Below, piece after piece: positions 1-10,345 of a DNA stretch of 64,000 nucleotides. Location of the stretch: positions 1 through 64,000 of the forward strand of contig JAKCPI010015907.1 in assembly GCA_023213315.1 (NCBI GenBank), in the 5' to 3' direction. This DNA is from Euborellia annulipes (Eukaryota > Arthropoda > Insecta > Dermaptera > Anisolabididae). Made by a program: the position numbers and the translations under genes. The notes under the pieces are model-generated. The model had not been told where the DNA came from. It worked only from the letters and a program-made list of their open reading frames with translations, and did no database searches. How positions within the stretch are numbered: position 1 is the first letter of the stretch; each line of letters starts with the position of its first letter.

Positions 1-285
1 TTTATTAAATTCATTTTATACATATACATTTACAATACATTTCAGAGCATTAATGTACATACTTGTTTGATAACCGACCTCACGCTATACATTTTATCGG
101 TTCTTAGTTTTTGTAACTTATTTCATTTTATTTTTTTCCATTTAGGCTTGGGGCAAGGAAAATTTTAAAAACCTTGCATTCAATTTAATTAAAAAATATA
201 AGATAATATAAAATATAAAGATGAAATATATACTAGCGAAATACATAAACTTATGTTTATCTAACTATAAAGTTCATTTATTAGG
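1..285. other. AT-rich left flank
   Basis: AT-rich sequence with no coding potential. It may hold the 3' untranslated end of the minus-strand retrotransposon that follows, but I see no clear poly(T) boundary that would fix the 3' end. Confidence 0.4.
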
Positions 286-381
286 TTGTTTTCATTCACT
301 AGAGTTTTCATCTTGAATTTTAGGATGCTTTTGTTGAGATGTTCTCCTAGTGTTTCCATTTCAAGGCCCACTCTCATTATT

Positions 382-2914
382 TCATTGTTGATGCCTGGGG
401 GTGGGTCGGCAATGGCTCTTAATAGCTTCGTTTACCCTCTTTCGAGGTTGAAGGAGATTCGACTTCGATATATGCAGCAGCCAGAGCAGGAGCAGCATAC
501 GCCATTCCTGGCCTGACTGTGCCTTATAGAGATGTAATTTCTTATCAACATCCAGAGGCAAGCTAGGACGTACCAAGGACCATATTGCCCTGCACGTTTG
601 TCTTGCTCTTGCCAGTATCATTCGACGGTATTTTGACTTGGTTGCCTGCCTGTCTAATATGACTCCTAAATATTTTACTTTTGGGAAGCCATTTTAATTT
701 TGCTTCTTCTATTTGAACCTTGGTGTGTAAGTATTTTCTTTTTTTTGTAAAAAGAATTACTTCTGACTTATCTGGATTTATTCTTAGACTTGATTTTTTG
801 TAATAAGTCAGGACTTCCTTGACCCCTTCTTCTAGTCTTCGTTTCAAGCGGAGTAAAATTTTTGTTCGAATAATACAAGGCCGTGTCGTCTGCGTATTGG
901 GCAATTTGTACAAATTTCATTTTCGGCATATCCGCTGTGTATAAGGCGTATAGCAATGGGGATGTGAGCGCGCCTTGCGGAACTCCTGCCTGTATTGGGT
1001 GCCAGCCGGAATATTTGTTGTCGATTCTTACTCGGAAAGAGCGGATTTTCCCCCAGAATTCAGCTATTAGATGACACAATTGTTTAGGGATTCCATAGTC
1101 CAGTAATTTCACGACCAAGTTTAAATGACGGACGCTGTCGAAAACCTTAGCGATGTCCAAGAGGACCATGCCGGTGGCTTTCTTTAGCCGCAGCCGTTCG
1201 CGGATATATTTGGTAACTCTGACAATCTGGTGGGTTGTTGAGTGCCTTTTCGAAATCCAAACTGAAAGGCAGGTAACAGTTGGCGCTCCTCGGTTTCCTT
1301 CTCTAGCCATTCTAATATGAAGCGTTCTGCTAGTTTACTCATTACAGGGTAAAGCTGATTGGGCGGTAGTTTATTGCTTTTGTAGCGAGTTTCCCAGGCT
1401 TTGGAATAGGCACTATTTCGGCTTTTTTCCATTGTGCGGGAAAGTGGCTGAAACGCAACATTGCAGTGAATATATACGCTAGCAAAAGTATCGCCTTCCC
1501 TGGAAGCTGTTTTGAAAATATAGGTAGAATGCCATCGAATCCGGGTGCTTTTTTGCTTTTATTAATTTTATATATTTTTTGACATGTTTCGGTTTTATAA
1601 TGGGATAAGCAGGGTTTTCTTTTTCTTCCTCACTATTAGCGACTTCGCTTTCTTTAATAGTTTCGTTCTTGTTGGTCCCTGTTTTTTCTTTATTAATAAA
1701 TTGCTCTTCATATGACTTTGCCAAGAATTTCAGTTTGCTCTGCTGGACGGTATTCTAGACCATTATTTCCTTCCAAAGGGGCCTATGCGTGTCTTTTGAT
1801 TTCGCAATCAGCGCACGTATTGCCATTAGAACAGTCTGTTGCTGAGAGAGATGAGACCTTATTTAGCCAGAGCTTTTTTCGCAATTCTGCTATTGCTATT
1901 TGTATTTGCCCTCTAAGTGTATTTTGTGTTATTTTAGCTTCCCTGTTTCGTGTCCTGTTCCAAATTCGCCTTGCTCTATTTTTTTCAAGGATCATCTTTT
2001 TTATACTTTCGAGGGGATCTCATCCTGCCGATGACCAATATTAGTCTTTGGGATGGCAAGATTTGCTGATTTTATTATCACCTCCGTCAAGTGGTCCACT
2101 TCTTTTTCAAGTTGATTTCTTGAGGAGATAGGTTCTATATTAATGAGTTGACATATATTTCTCCTATATTCCCGCCAGTTGGCTCTTTTTAGATCCCATC
2201 CCTTTTTTAATGTATATTGGGCGCTTTTCTTTAGCTTTACTACTACTGGGTTATGATCGGAATCCGGAGCTCCATGCCACTGACTGCGTTGGCTTCCTAC
2301 TTTTCTTAAGCCTTTCACCAGCGCTATATCCAGTACGCTTGACCTCTGCCTGCTCGATGTTGGATAACGTGTGGGCTCGTTTGTATGAACGACCTGAATC
2401 CCAGTTCGTGAGGCAAAAATTATGAAGCGCTATCCCGTTAGTATTATTGCTTCCTACCACCCCCAATCGTAGTGTCTGGAGTTGAAGTCGCCGGCGATGA
2501 TAACATCTCCGACCGTTTGAAATAGAGCTTTAACTACTCCTATGTTTAGCAATCGGGTTCTTGCTGGTGAATTGTAGACACTGACTATTAGCAGCCTGCC
2601 TGTTATTGTGAGGATTGTGGCCTCAACCGCCTCTAAATGGCCTAAATCAGTTAGCGGATATTGAACCGGTTGGAGCTCATTGCGAATTAGCTAAGAGGAC
2701 TCCTCGAGATGGGGCTTCTGAGTCTTTCTAAATGTTGTAAATCCTGGGATGTATAATCTACTGCTAATTTTAAGCCCTGTTTCTGAAATAAGGATGACAT
2801 GAGCATTTCTTTTTTATTTGTAAAGTCTATAAGTTCAACTATCTTTCGAGTAATTCCATTTGAATTCCAGATTACAATGTTCAATCCTGCCGTGTATTTT
2901 GTTAGTCGAAGAGG
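382..2914 (-). pseudogene. Jockey ORF2 (endonuclease-reverse transcriptase) pseudogene
   Basis: The enzyme ORF of the LINE, frameshifted at least seven times. The endonuclease (EEP fold) begins at 2884 with LNIVIWNSNGI, has the catalytic-type AGDFNSRHYDWG near 2500-2465, and SDHNPVVVKL near 2260. The linker follows (1995-1783). The reverse transcriptase spans about 1600-870: IKAKKHPDS (degenerate KaPGpDgi), QFGFRKGTQ near 1260, AKVFDSVRH, AGVPQGALTSPLLYALY, then the active site QYADDTALYY with YADD at 885-896. The thumb (INPDKSEVILFTKKR) is in the 913-563 segment, and KLHLYKAQ opens the C-terminal region at 621-382. In an intact copy this enzyme nicks target DNA and primes cDNA synthesis from the element RNA. 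Key catalytic residues survive, but the frame breaks make it inactive. Confidence 0.9.
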
Positions 2915-4238
2915 GCTAACCTCCTGAGTGCGAGTACATAGAATTTCCATTCTCTCGTTCCCATTGTGTGCTTGTGTTAGCGCCTTTACTAGATTCAATG
3001 CCTCTTTATGAAAATAATTATCCCAGGGCTGGCTAGTAAATTCTTTAGTTCCCGAAGCAGACCCCCAGTGTTTTTTCCGCTGTTTCTGTCTGAGCGTTGG
3101 CCGTGGGTCTGTTGCATTGCTGCGCAGATTCTCGGCTTGCGCACTTCTGCTCAAGGATTTCTTCCGTCCCAGTCGGCAAAATCGCGAGATTGTCGCGCTT
3201 CCTGGAAGTGACGGAAAATGGTTCCCATCCAGGGTAGGGGGAGAGTTTACCCTTCCCTTTACTGTGTTTTGTAGTTTGTTCTCTTTTCAATTTCCTTTTG
3301 TAAGCTAGGACATACCGGGTCGTTTGCTTTATGGGTCCCCCTACAGTTTGCACATTTTTGAATGTTTGAGGTACACTCTGCTGACTTATGGGGCCCAGAG
3401 CAATTCAGGCATCTTTCCTCTCCGCAACAATGGGTAGAAATGTGGTTAAAGGACAAGCAACGATAGCATTGTATATACTTAAGTTATTCTTATATTTCTC
3501 CCATTTAACGCAAACATAGCAAAGTCTATTTATTTTAAATATTTCTTGGGATTTTGTCCCTGCTGGAATATACATATATAAATTGTTGTACAGAGCCTTC
3601 CTTCTCTTTCGATTTTATTTGGAATAATTTTTCGGGCGCGTGCCCCCTTTCCGCGAGTTCCTCCCTTAATTTGATTTATCTCAATGCCTAGACTGAGGCC
3701 TTTAAGGACTACTTTGAGTTTAGTTTCTCCTTGTAAAGGATAAGTGTGATGTGGTAGATTAGTAGTTTTTATAAATTGATTTATTTTCTTATGATCAGCT
3801 TGAGTTTTAGGCAAAAGACTATTTTGTATTTGTGCATTTTATTTCTATATTTCCATTTGTTAAATCGTTTGCGGCTTTAAATAAGGCCTTTGAATTTTCA
3901 ACATGCTTATGAATAATGATAGGCGGGGGTTTCTTAAAGAGGGACTCCTGAGGGATTGTTTTTAGAGTTTTCTGAAGGAAGGCTCTCCATATCACTTTCA
4001 AAAGCGATTCATTATCACTAATAGGATCAAAGCTGTTGCTAACCTGCACGTTGTAGACCGGACTGGCTTTCTTCCTGTCGATGTCTGGTTTAGTTGTCTC
4101 AGGCCTTACCTTCTTGCCGGCCACACTCTCAGGGCTTGAGTTACTTAATACAACCTGGGGTTCAGCTGAGGCTTCGTTGAAGTCTTCGTTGTCACCTTTA
4201 CTGGCGCCGAGCGCTTCCGGACCGGGGTCCAGAGTCAC
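2915..4238 (-). pseudogene. Jockey ORF1 (gag-like) pseudogene
   Basis: The gag-like nucleic-acid-binding protein of the LINE, broken into at least four frames. The first segment (4238-3819) starts MTLDPGPEALG and is low-complexity, then contains a kPPPIIIHKH motif. The second (3814-3530) reads KTQADHKKINQFIKTTNLPHHTYPL and then KLKVVLKGL, which matches the PRE_C2HC region of insect LINE gag proteins. The third (3456-3259) carries two zinc knuckles, C-x2-C-x3-H-x4-C (CLNCSGPHKSAEC) and C-x2-C-x3-H-x6-C. A further segment (3353-3045, then 3154 onward) is the basic and polar C-terminal part. In living relatives this protein coats the element RNA. Here the frame changes at roughly 3816, 3520, 3260 and 3060 and no full product is possible. 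Family assignment comes from motif recognition, not from a search. Confidence 0.82.
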
Positions 4239-4401
4239 CCCTCCCCTTCTTCATTATCTGATGTTTTCTCTTAGTTTATTTGAAAAGTTTTATTGGCACA
4301 GGTAAACACAATACTCAAATATCATCAGGGAACACGAATTAATAAATTAACGATTGAATTAACTATTAAAATTATTTAAAATAAGGAGCAGGAAAATTTT
4401 T

Positions 4402-4582
4402 CAATGTTTACACAATTTCTAGTAATCTAAAGAAATTATGATTTCCGCTCTTTAATTTCAATTAAATTTGTTACCAATCAATTTAAATAAATAGGAAAGG
4501 GGTCTAAATGGCCATAGATGCCGACAAAGTCCTTAAATAAACCCCCTCTCCCCCGACAAACTTGCATTAATCCGCCCCTGAG
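4402..4582 (+). mobile_element. family C hAT-type MITE, 5'-truncated
   Basis: Closely matches 35500-35703, from TAGTAATCTAAAGAAATTA to the right terminus TTAATCCGCCCCTG. The left terminus is missing and no target duplication is seen. The bases just before it (4261-4401) are plain AT-rich flank. Confidence 0.65.
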
Positions 4583-4640
4583 GTAACCAAATGGCTTAAA
4601 TAAAATCATCGGACTGCCTGGGGTCCGAACCGAACGAATA
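4583..4640 (-). mobile_element. SINE family F fragment
   Basis: A short piece of the F body and tRNA-like B-box region (AAATGGCTTAAATAAAATC and GGGGTCCGAACC), abutting the C fragment. The bases 4641-4845 that follow are of moderate GC and match nothing else I could see in the window. Confidence 0.6.
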
Positions 4641-4845
4641 TTTCACAAGTCAAGGGACAAATTTGGAGTTTGGACCATATCCACTCTCCCTCCATCTGGT
4701 CTCTGAATTTACTTAGAAATATTCCAGTCCCTCTATAAAAAGTTTTACCTTTCCCTCAGGTATATTTGTCTTAGGATAAGTTAAATTGGTCGTTCCCAGG
4801 TGGAGCTTCACACTGTCAAAGCCCTTGGGGATACGCTTATCACAG

Positions 4846-5504
4846 TTTTTACTTTCTCTTACCTCTTTATAGGCCTATATGTTAATATATAGAGAGAAAA
4901 AGTATTGGATTCATGTCAAAAATTCTATATCGAGATTTTGGATATACACGTTTTGAGGTCCCCTGTATCCAAAAAAATGGTTTTCGCGACATGGTCTGTC
5001 TGTGTGTCTGTAAACAAAATATCTCAAGAACGGAAAGAGCTAGGAGGTTGAAATTTTATATTTAAGTTAGGCACCCCCCTGGGACGTGATACGAAACTTT
5101 TGAACAAAATCAGCCAAAGAGTACTAGTACTTTACTGATGCACTTTTTCAGTTTTTTTCGATTTTCTCAAAATTCGCTCCAACGATTTTGATTAAAATTC
5201 ATAAATCAATTATTTTTTAGATGCTCTTTAAAATTTATATTCTCATTTTGTCATTAAAATCTTCTGAAGACTATTTTTCTCTTGTACTCCATAGAAAAGA
5301 TATGAGAAATGGTTGCCATGGTAACATAATATAAATATTTTCACATATAAATTTTACAACTTGAAAATCAAATATACCCTACTGTCGGAAACTAAATACA
5401 TGTCGACACGAAAAATCTGGTGTGACAAGCACAGAACGCAACTTTCGATTACCGAAGGTAAGAGAAAGTTGTGTGCTGTACGCCAGTCACACCAGATTTT
5501 TTTT
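4846..5504 (+). mobile_element. family A dual-hairpin element, copy A1 (full)
   Basis: Starts TTTTTACTTTCTCTTACC, and the start folds back on GAGAGAAAAAGTA about 30 bases on. A conserved non-coding body follows (GACATGGTCTGTCTGTG, AAGTACTAGTACTTTACTG, CTAAATACATGTCGACAC). It ends with a ~90-nt imperfect hairpin running from AAAATCTGGTGTGAC to GTCACACCAGATTTT. The inner part GGTAAGAGAAAGT is the reverse complement of the 5' terminal ACTTTCTCTTACC. No reading frame is conserved between copies. It is non-autonomous, and its class is uncertain. Confidence 0.85.
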
Positions 5505-5592
5505 AATAGGTAATCCAAAACAAATCTTTTATTAATTTGTGAATCTTATTTGAAGAAAGGTATACTTACTTTTTACCCTCTCTCTTTTTCAG

Positions 5593-5806
5593 TATATTGG
5601 TGGAATATGAGAGTTTGGGAGCTTTGCCACTGGGTGGCAGCCTCATCAGCCTGTGCGGCGACGACAGAGGCCGGCGCGCTCTTGTCTCATCGCGCCAGTC
5701 TCGAACTCGTCTGCCCTCGTGACGGACGCGTGGTACCAGAGGAGCATCCCTTTGCCTACATACACGCACACGGACATACGGACACGCACACGGACAGAAT
5801 TGCCAG
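5593..5806 (+). other. CpG-dense patch, possible exon
   Basis: A GC- and CpG-rich block in AT-rich DNA, preceded by a good polypyrimidine tract ending TTTTTCAG and followed by GCCAG|GTAGAT, so it has the outline of an internal exon of 214 nt. It is open on the plus strand, reading WELCHWVAASSACAATTEAG and then LELVCPRDGRVVPEEH, ending in a tandem H-T-D run. I do not recognise the peptide. Minus-strand frames are also partly open, which weakens the coding case. It could equally be a CpG-island-like regulatory patch or a fragment of an unknown repeat. Confidence 0.3.
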
Positions 5807-5832
5807 GTAGATCAACATCTTCACCCACGCAT

Positions 5833-7588
5833 ACCTTTAGAAATTTTTTTCTTTTCTCCTTTTTTTTTTCTTTTTATTTTTTTAATTATATATCCCTTTT
5901 TCAAAAGAGTGGTGATTTTTTTTTTCTCTGCAGGTATGCGAAAGTCTTTTTGTTGTAGATGACACTTTGCTAGAATCACCACTTCATGCTTTGTTATTTT
6001 ATTTTTTTTTTTTGTTGTTGTTGACAAAAATATATTAAATATAAAATTAGGTATTCTAAAATGAAATAAATTATTATTTCACTAAAAACATTTTGCATAC
6101 TCACTTTTTGTTAATAGGAAATAAATGGGCATTCGGTGTTTTTAAATTTTTTTCTGATAATATCAATTGGAGAATTTTTATACACAATTCAATTTCTTTC
6201 TTGTGCATTAGTTTGTATTTGAGAAATTTCATTTTACGGGACTTTTTTTGAACCGATATTTATTTAATAAGAAAAATCTTCATGTATTAACTTCTCTAAG
6301 AGACATTTGAATTCTATTTATTCCCAATATTTTTTTTTAAATCTCCTTTGATGAAACTTAAATGCAATTGTTTGTAGAATTGAGGGAATTTAGGCTTGCT
6401 ATTTGACTTCTCTCCCTCACTTACACTCCAGCACACAAAAATATATTCAAAAGAAAAATTATAAGCAATTTCAAACTAACAATTGATAGGCATATTTATT
6501 TTAATCAAAAACCTCTTTTCATATTTATGGCCGATATTTTATTATGCACCTCATCGTCTTGGTGCTCAAACGTTTTTTTTATAAATAAATCTTTAGGTAA
6601 AACAATTACCTAAGTATTCCCTGAGGTCAAACACTTTGTGACGTCTTGATAACTAGTTTTGATTTATAATAAAAAAATTAAGATCATTTATTAATGATTT
6701 ATTTGTTTTTTTTATTTAGATTGATTGATTTATTTATTTTAAATAATTCTTATCAAATTTAATATAGTTTTAAATTTTAAATTTTTTTTTCCATTAATAA
6801 ATATAATTACTCTAGATTTGATAATTATTTTTTTGTTATAATAATATCATGAATGAAAATTCATTCCCTCGCTCTGCTTTTTTTGTAATGTTCTTCATGG
6901 CACTATGCCTATTGTGCTAAATGGATAATTATGTTTTGATATCATAAGTATGAACTGTCAGGCCTGATTAATAGAGTTGTTCATGTATATATCCTATTTT
7001 AAAACCATCTTTTTTTTCTATTATACAAAAACATGTTTTTGGTAGTCTGCTTTTTTAGCTTTTAATTTTTTTAAACAGAATTTAGCGAAAAAAAATATTA
7101 TGATATGAATTTCTTAATATTAACACATATTATTAGTAAGCCTGGATCATTATAATAATTATTTTTCTCATTTTTTTCTTCCATTTTTTTCAATAATTTA
7201 TTTCATACAAAAATGTACCTCATTAAATTGAATTAAATTATTTTTTGCCTTATTAAAATACAAAAATATCATTTTTCTGATAAGGTAGCTTATTAACTGA
7301 ATTAGACACAAATTATCCTTATAATTCAATGTTGGCTATTTTTGAAAAAAATAAATGAGGATACAGTTGTTCTTATTATTCAATATAAATCAATTCTCTG
7401 GAGCTCAGAGATAGGCTTATATATTTCGAATTTGCGCTAGAGTTCAGGAGTTCACTTCCCGTTCCAAGGGATAAAAATTTTTTCTAACTTTGATATAATT
7501 TAAACCTAGAAATTGAATTTATTTCAAACAACAATTAATTAGAATAATTATAGGTATTACCTTTAAATTTTTAACTTAATTTATTAAA
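5833..7588. other. AT-rich spacer
   Basis: Homopolymer-rich sequence without genes or recognised repeats. A weak tRNA-B-box-like stretch lies near 7440-7465 in slightly higher-GC sequence and may be a worn SINE remnant. Confidence 0.5.
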
Positions 7589-7787
7589 TAATGTTTAACA
7601 TATTTTGTGATTATTATATTAATTTACTGATGAGATAAGTGACTCCTGTCTTCTGGGAGTCAAACCCGGAATCTCCAGCCGATCATATGTTCCTTTACAC
7701 TAGATCTGCGGACACAACTCGGTTTGACTCCCAGGAGCCAAGAGTCACTTGATCCACCAGCGAAGTAATTTACTCACAAAATATGTT
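7589..7787. repeat. inverted repeat enclosing a tRNA-like remnant
   Basis: Outer arms AACATATTTTGTGA (about 7590) and TCACAAAATATGTT (7774-7787), then inner arms with TAAGTGACTCC / GAGTCACTTGATC and GGGAGTCAAACC / GGTTTGACTCCC. Read on the minus strand, the loop side holds A-box-like AGATCTAGTGTAAAGG and B-box-like GGGTTTGACTCCC, so a worn tRNA-derived sequence sits in the fold. Confidence 0.6.
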
Positions 7788-8044
7788 CTTTTTTTTTTTA
7801 AATTTTTTTTAAACACTCACAAAGTTCACAACTTTCGGCAACTCAGGCCATATAAGACTTTAAACGATTAACCGTTATTAATTAATATATATATTTCTGG
7901 TCCAGGCATACTTTTTTAAAGCTTTTCTTATTTATTATTTGGTATCCATATGGCTTAAATAAAATCATCGGATAGCCTGGGATCCGAACCCGCGACCTTT
8001 CGTATAGAAGGCCAGCACGCTAGCCACTCCTCCAAGCCCGAGAG
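7788..8044 (-). mobile_element. SINE family F, copy F1 (full, with TSD)
   Basis: A tRNA-derived SINE read on the minus strand. The head (right end) carries the pol III B box GGGTTCGGATCCC (degenerate), the body has the F signature (AAATGGCTTAAATAAAATC, and GGCCTGAGTTGCCGAAAG), and the tail is the poly(T) on the plus strand at 7790-7811. It is flanked by an exact 13-bp duplication CACAAAATATGTT (7775-7787 and 8045-8057), the mark of LINE-driven insertion. Confidence 0.85.
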
Positions 8045-8361
8045 CACAAAATATGTTAAATACCCTAAGTCCAAATCGCGTTATTTATTGAATATTTAAA
8101 TTAATATATCTTTAGACCATTTTCACATTAAATAATTATATTTTTTTTATATGTAATCTTAACAAATGTTTATTTTTATAATTTTCCTAGTTTTAAGAGT
8201 TTAGGGGTTTAAGTTGCTGTCTTAATGAAAGAAAGTTTATATGGATTTATTTAATCCTGCGCGAATTTATAGTCAAATTTTGGAACTGGGTCAGTTTTAG
8301 AGAGATAATTTGTAGTGTAGTATAAGAAATTGAGACGGTCAAAGGTCTACTAGGTTCAAAG

Positions 8362-8626
8362 CAAGGGCGGATACAAAAAGGAGGTAATCACCCCCCCCCT
8401 CGAGATTTGAGAAAAATATTTTTTTTTGCGAAAAAAATTGTATTTTTAATATAAAATTTTAAAAACTAATACTTAAATATTTGATTTGTATATTCTGGTA
8501 AACTACAGAAATGCACCTTAAAATTACCGATAATAAGAAAAAATTGTGTGTTGTGCGACCAGTCACACCAGATTACCCCCCCCCCCTCCCTCCCCCTCCT
8601 GAGAAACTCCTCTGGATCCGCCACTG
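8362..8626 (+). mobile_element. hAT-type MITE, family B, copy B1
   Basis: 265 bp with termini CAAGGGCGGATACA and TGGATCCGCCACTG and an exact 8-bp target duplication GTTCAAAG (8354-8361 and 8627-8634). Both ends have C-runs. The interior from about 8500 to 8575 is homologous to the 3' hairpin of family A (ends GTGCGACCAGTCACACCAGA), so this MITE is a chimera. Confidence 0.88.
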
Positions 8627-8634
8627 GTTCAAAG

Positions 8635-9434
8635 TTTGTGTCTTTCTACTCGGTGATTCTGAAATGTGAAATAAAATCTAAGTAAAAAGAAGTGAATTTT
8701 TTTTTCTATCATCCTATTAGTAACTAATATAAAAAATTTAATTTAAAATACTACCCCATGTTTTCACAAACATTGAATAGAGCAGCTTGTATTGTAGAAA
8801 AATGTTTTTGAAATGGAATTATGCTTGTTATTACATTTTATTTAAAATATATAAAGGTTTATTTTTTTATTTTAATAAATAAAGGTTCGTAATTAAAAGA
8901 GAAAATTGATCGATAAATAAATAGGCGTGCGCGTTTTTTTTCAATTTATAATTAGTATTTTCGTGCATTCATCTCTCGGCTCATTAAGATCCCAGGATCC
9001 ATTCATTCATCACCTTTCTCATTTTCCCATTCCCTTTTGCTCTTTCTCCCTCGTATATACGGTATATAAGTAAGTTGGCTTGTCAATGGTTAAGCTCACA
9101 GGTCTTAGGAATTCAAGTTGAAAAGGGGAAAAAGAACCTGGTAACTTTCATTTTTTATAACATATAGGAAGATGTAAAAAAAAAAGATATAAATGACTCA
9201 CGGGAAATTGCTAATATCAAAAATTAAATAAACATGGATAAATTTATTATGTATGTTGTTATAATACAGGTGTAAAATTAATTGATAAATATCTCCAATT
9301 ATTGTTTTTTTTTCTTATAAAATTTTTTTTATAATAAGTATAAAAAATTCAATATTTTGATGATTCTCGATGTTTTAGATCTGCCTTAGCTTAAAATAAT
9401 TTTAGATTATGTAGTAGGCTGGGATGAGTAGAAT
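8635..9434. other. AT-rich spacer
   Basis: No gene and no recognised repeat. A short pyrimidine-rich stretch lies near 8960-9060 (repeated CATTC and CTTTCTC-type words). Confidence 0.45.
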
Positions 9435-9854
9435 AATGGGGTGGGAGAATAAAAGCCAGCAGATTAGTCGCTCCACCTGACGCCCTTTATTTGGCAAATA
9501 TTTCGAGGCATATGACATGCATCATCCTCAGTGCCGCAAGGATGTAATAGGTGGTCCAAAAATTATTTAAAAGCCTTAGGGGCGTCATACATGTTTTTTA
9601 TGAGGTCCCTGATGATCGCTCTGATGCAGAATTGATATCAATCCTGCATCAGAGCGATCATCAGCCTAAAGAAGGCACCTCATAAAAAACATGTATGACG
9701 CCCCTAAGGCTTTTAAATAATTTTTGGACCAAGCCCACCTATTACATCCTCGCGGCACTGAGGATTATGCATGTCATATGCGTCAAAATATTTGCCAAAT
9801 AAAGGACGTCAGGTGGAGCGACTAATCTGCTGGCTTTTATTCTCCAACCCCATT
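9435..9854. repeat. 420-bp near-perfect palindrome
   Basis: Two arms of about 205 bp meet at ATTGATATCAAT (9631-9642). The left arm starts AATGGGGTGGGAGAATAAAA and the right ends TTTTATTCTCCAACCCCATT. The arms differ by only a few substitutions and short indels, so the palindrome is young or kept alike by gene conversion. Each arm holds CATGCATCATCCTCAGTGC or its complement near ATATTT(CGA), a motif reminiscent of the CTGANGA...GAAACG repeats elsewhere. No gene inside. Confidence 0.85.
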
Positions 9855-9867
9855 AAAATAATTTTTT

Positions 9868-10345
9868 TTTTAATTTGTTTTTTCGGCATCGGAGGCCATT
9901 TAGACTCCCGCCCCATAGGCCTGTTAATTTTATTTGATTGGTATCCAATAAATTTTTTGCCTGGGATGGGATGCTAACTAGGGCTGGTGTCGATTAATCG
10001 ATTATTCACCGATTATTTTCTTAAAAAATAATCGATCATTGGGTAAATAATCAATTATTTTTCATGGGATGAGACTCGTATACTAAAAAAAAGGTCAAAT
10101 GGTCAAAGGAAAAAATGAAAATTTTACTAAAAAAATTTTCGTCAGAGGAAAAAATAAAGAAATGTATTGTATAATCGATTATTTTTTTCCATAATCGAAC
10201 ACACCTTAAAAAAAGACCGTCTGTCCGAATCCAATAATCGATTAATCGGAATAATCGATTATTTTTCATCCATAATCAAACATTCCTAATGCTAACCCTT
10301 GACCTTTGGTACCAGAAGCTACTGTACTAGCTCTGAGCCATAGGC
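9868..10345 (-). mobile_element. SINE family J, copy J1, split by a K element
   Basis: On the minus strand the tRNA-like head lies at 10297-10345 and the body and tail at 9868-9978, ending AATGGCCTCCGATGCCGAAA. The K1 element (9979-10288) splits it, with its 8-bp duplication made from J sequence. The body word TTTATTTGATTGGTATCCAA has equivalents in J2, J3 and J4. Confidence 0.7.
9979..10288 (+). mobile_element. hAT-type MITE, family K, copy K1
   Basis: 310 bp, starting TAGGGCTGGTGTCGAT and ending TCAAACATTCCTA. It has an exact 8-bp target duplication ATGCTAAC (9971-9978 and 10289-10296). The TAGGG-type terminus and 8-bp duplication fit the hAT superfamily. The subterminal regions are packed with CGATTAATCGATTATT repeats on both sides. 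There is no transposase. Confidence 0.87.

Larger units (their letters stand above)
286..4260 (-). mobile_element. decayed Jockey-type non-LTR retrotransposon
   Basis: A LINE about 4 kb long, read on the minus strand. The order is gag-like ORF1 (about 4238 down to 2915), then ORF2 with an apurinic-type endonuclease followed by reverse transcriptase (about 2915 down to 380). Short pieces of protein similarity lie in all three minus-strand frames, so the copy carries many frameshifts and stops and cannot be autonomous. The gag with PRE_C2HC-like region and zinc knuckles plus endonuclease plus RT, with no RNase H seen, fits the Jockey superfamily. Its GC content is higher than that of the flanks. 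Neither a 5' end nor a target duplication could be identified; both edges are approximate. Such elements are the usual suppliers of reverse transcriptase for SINEs, but no direct link to the SINEs in this window is visible. Confidence 0.88.
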
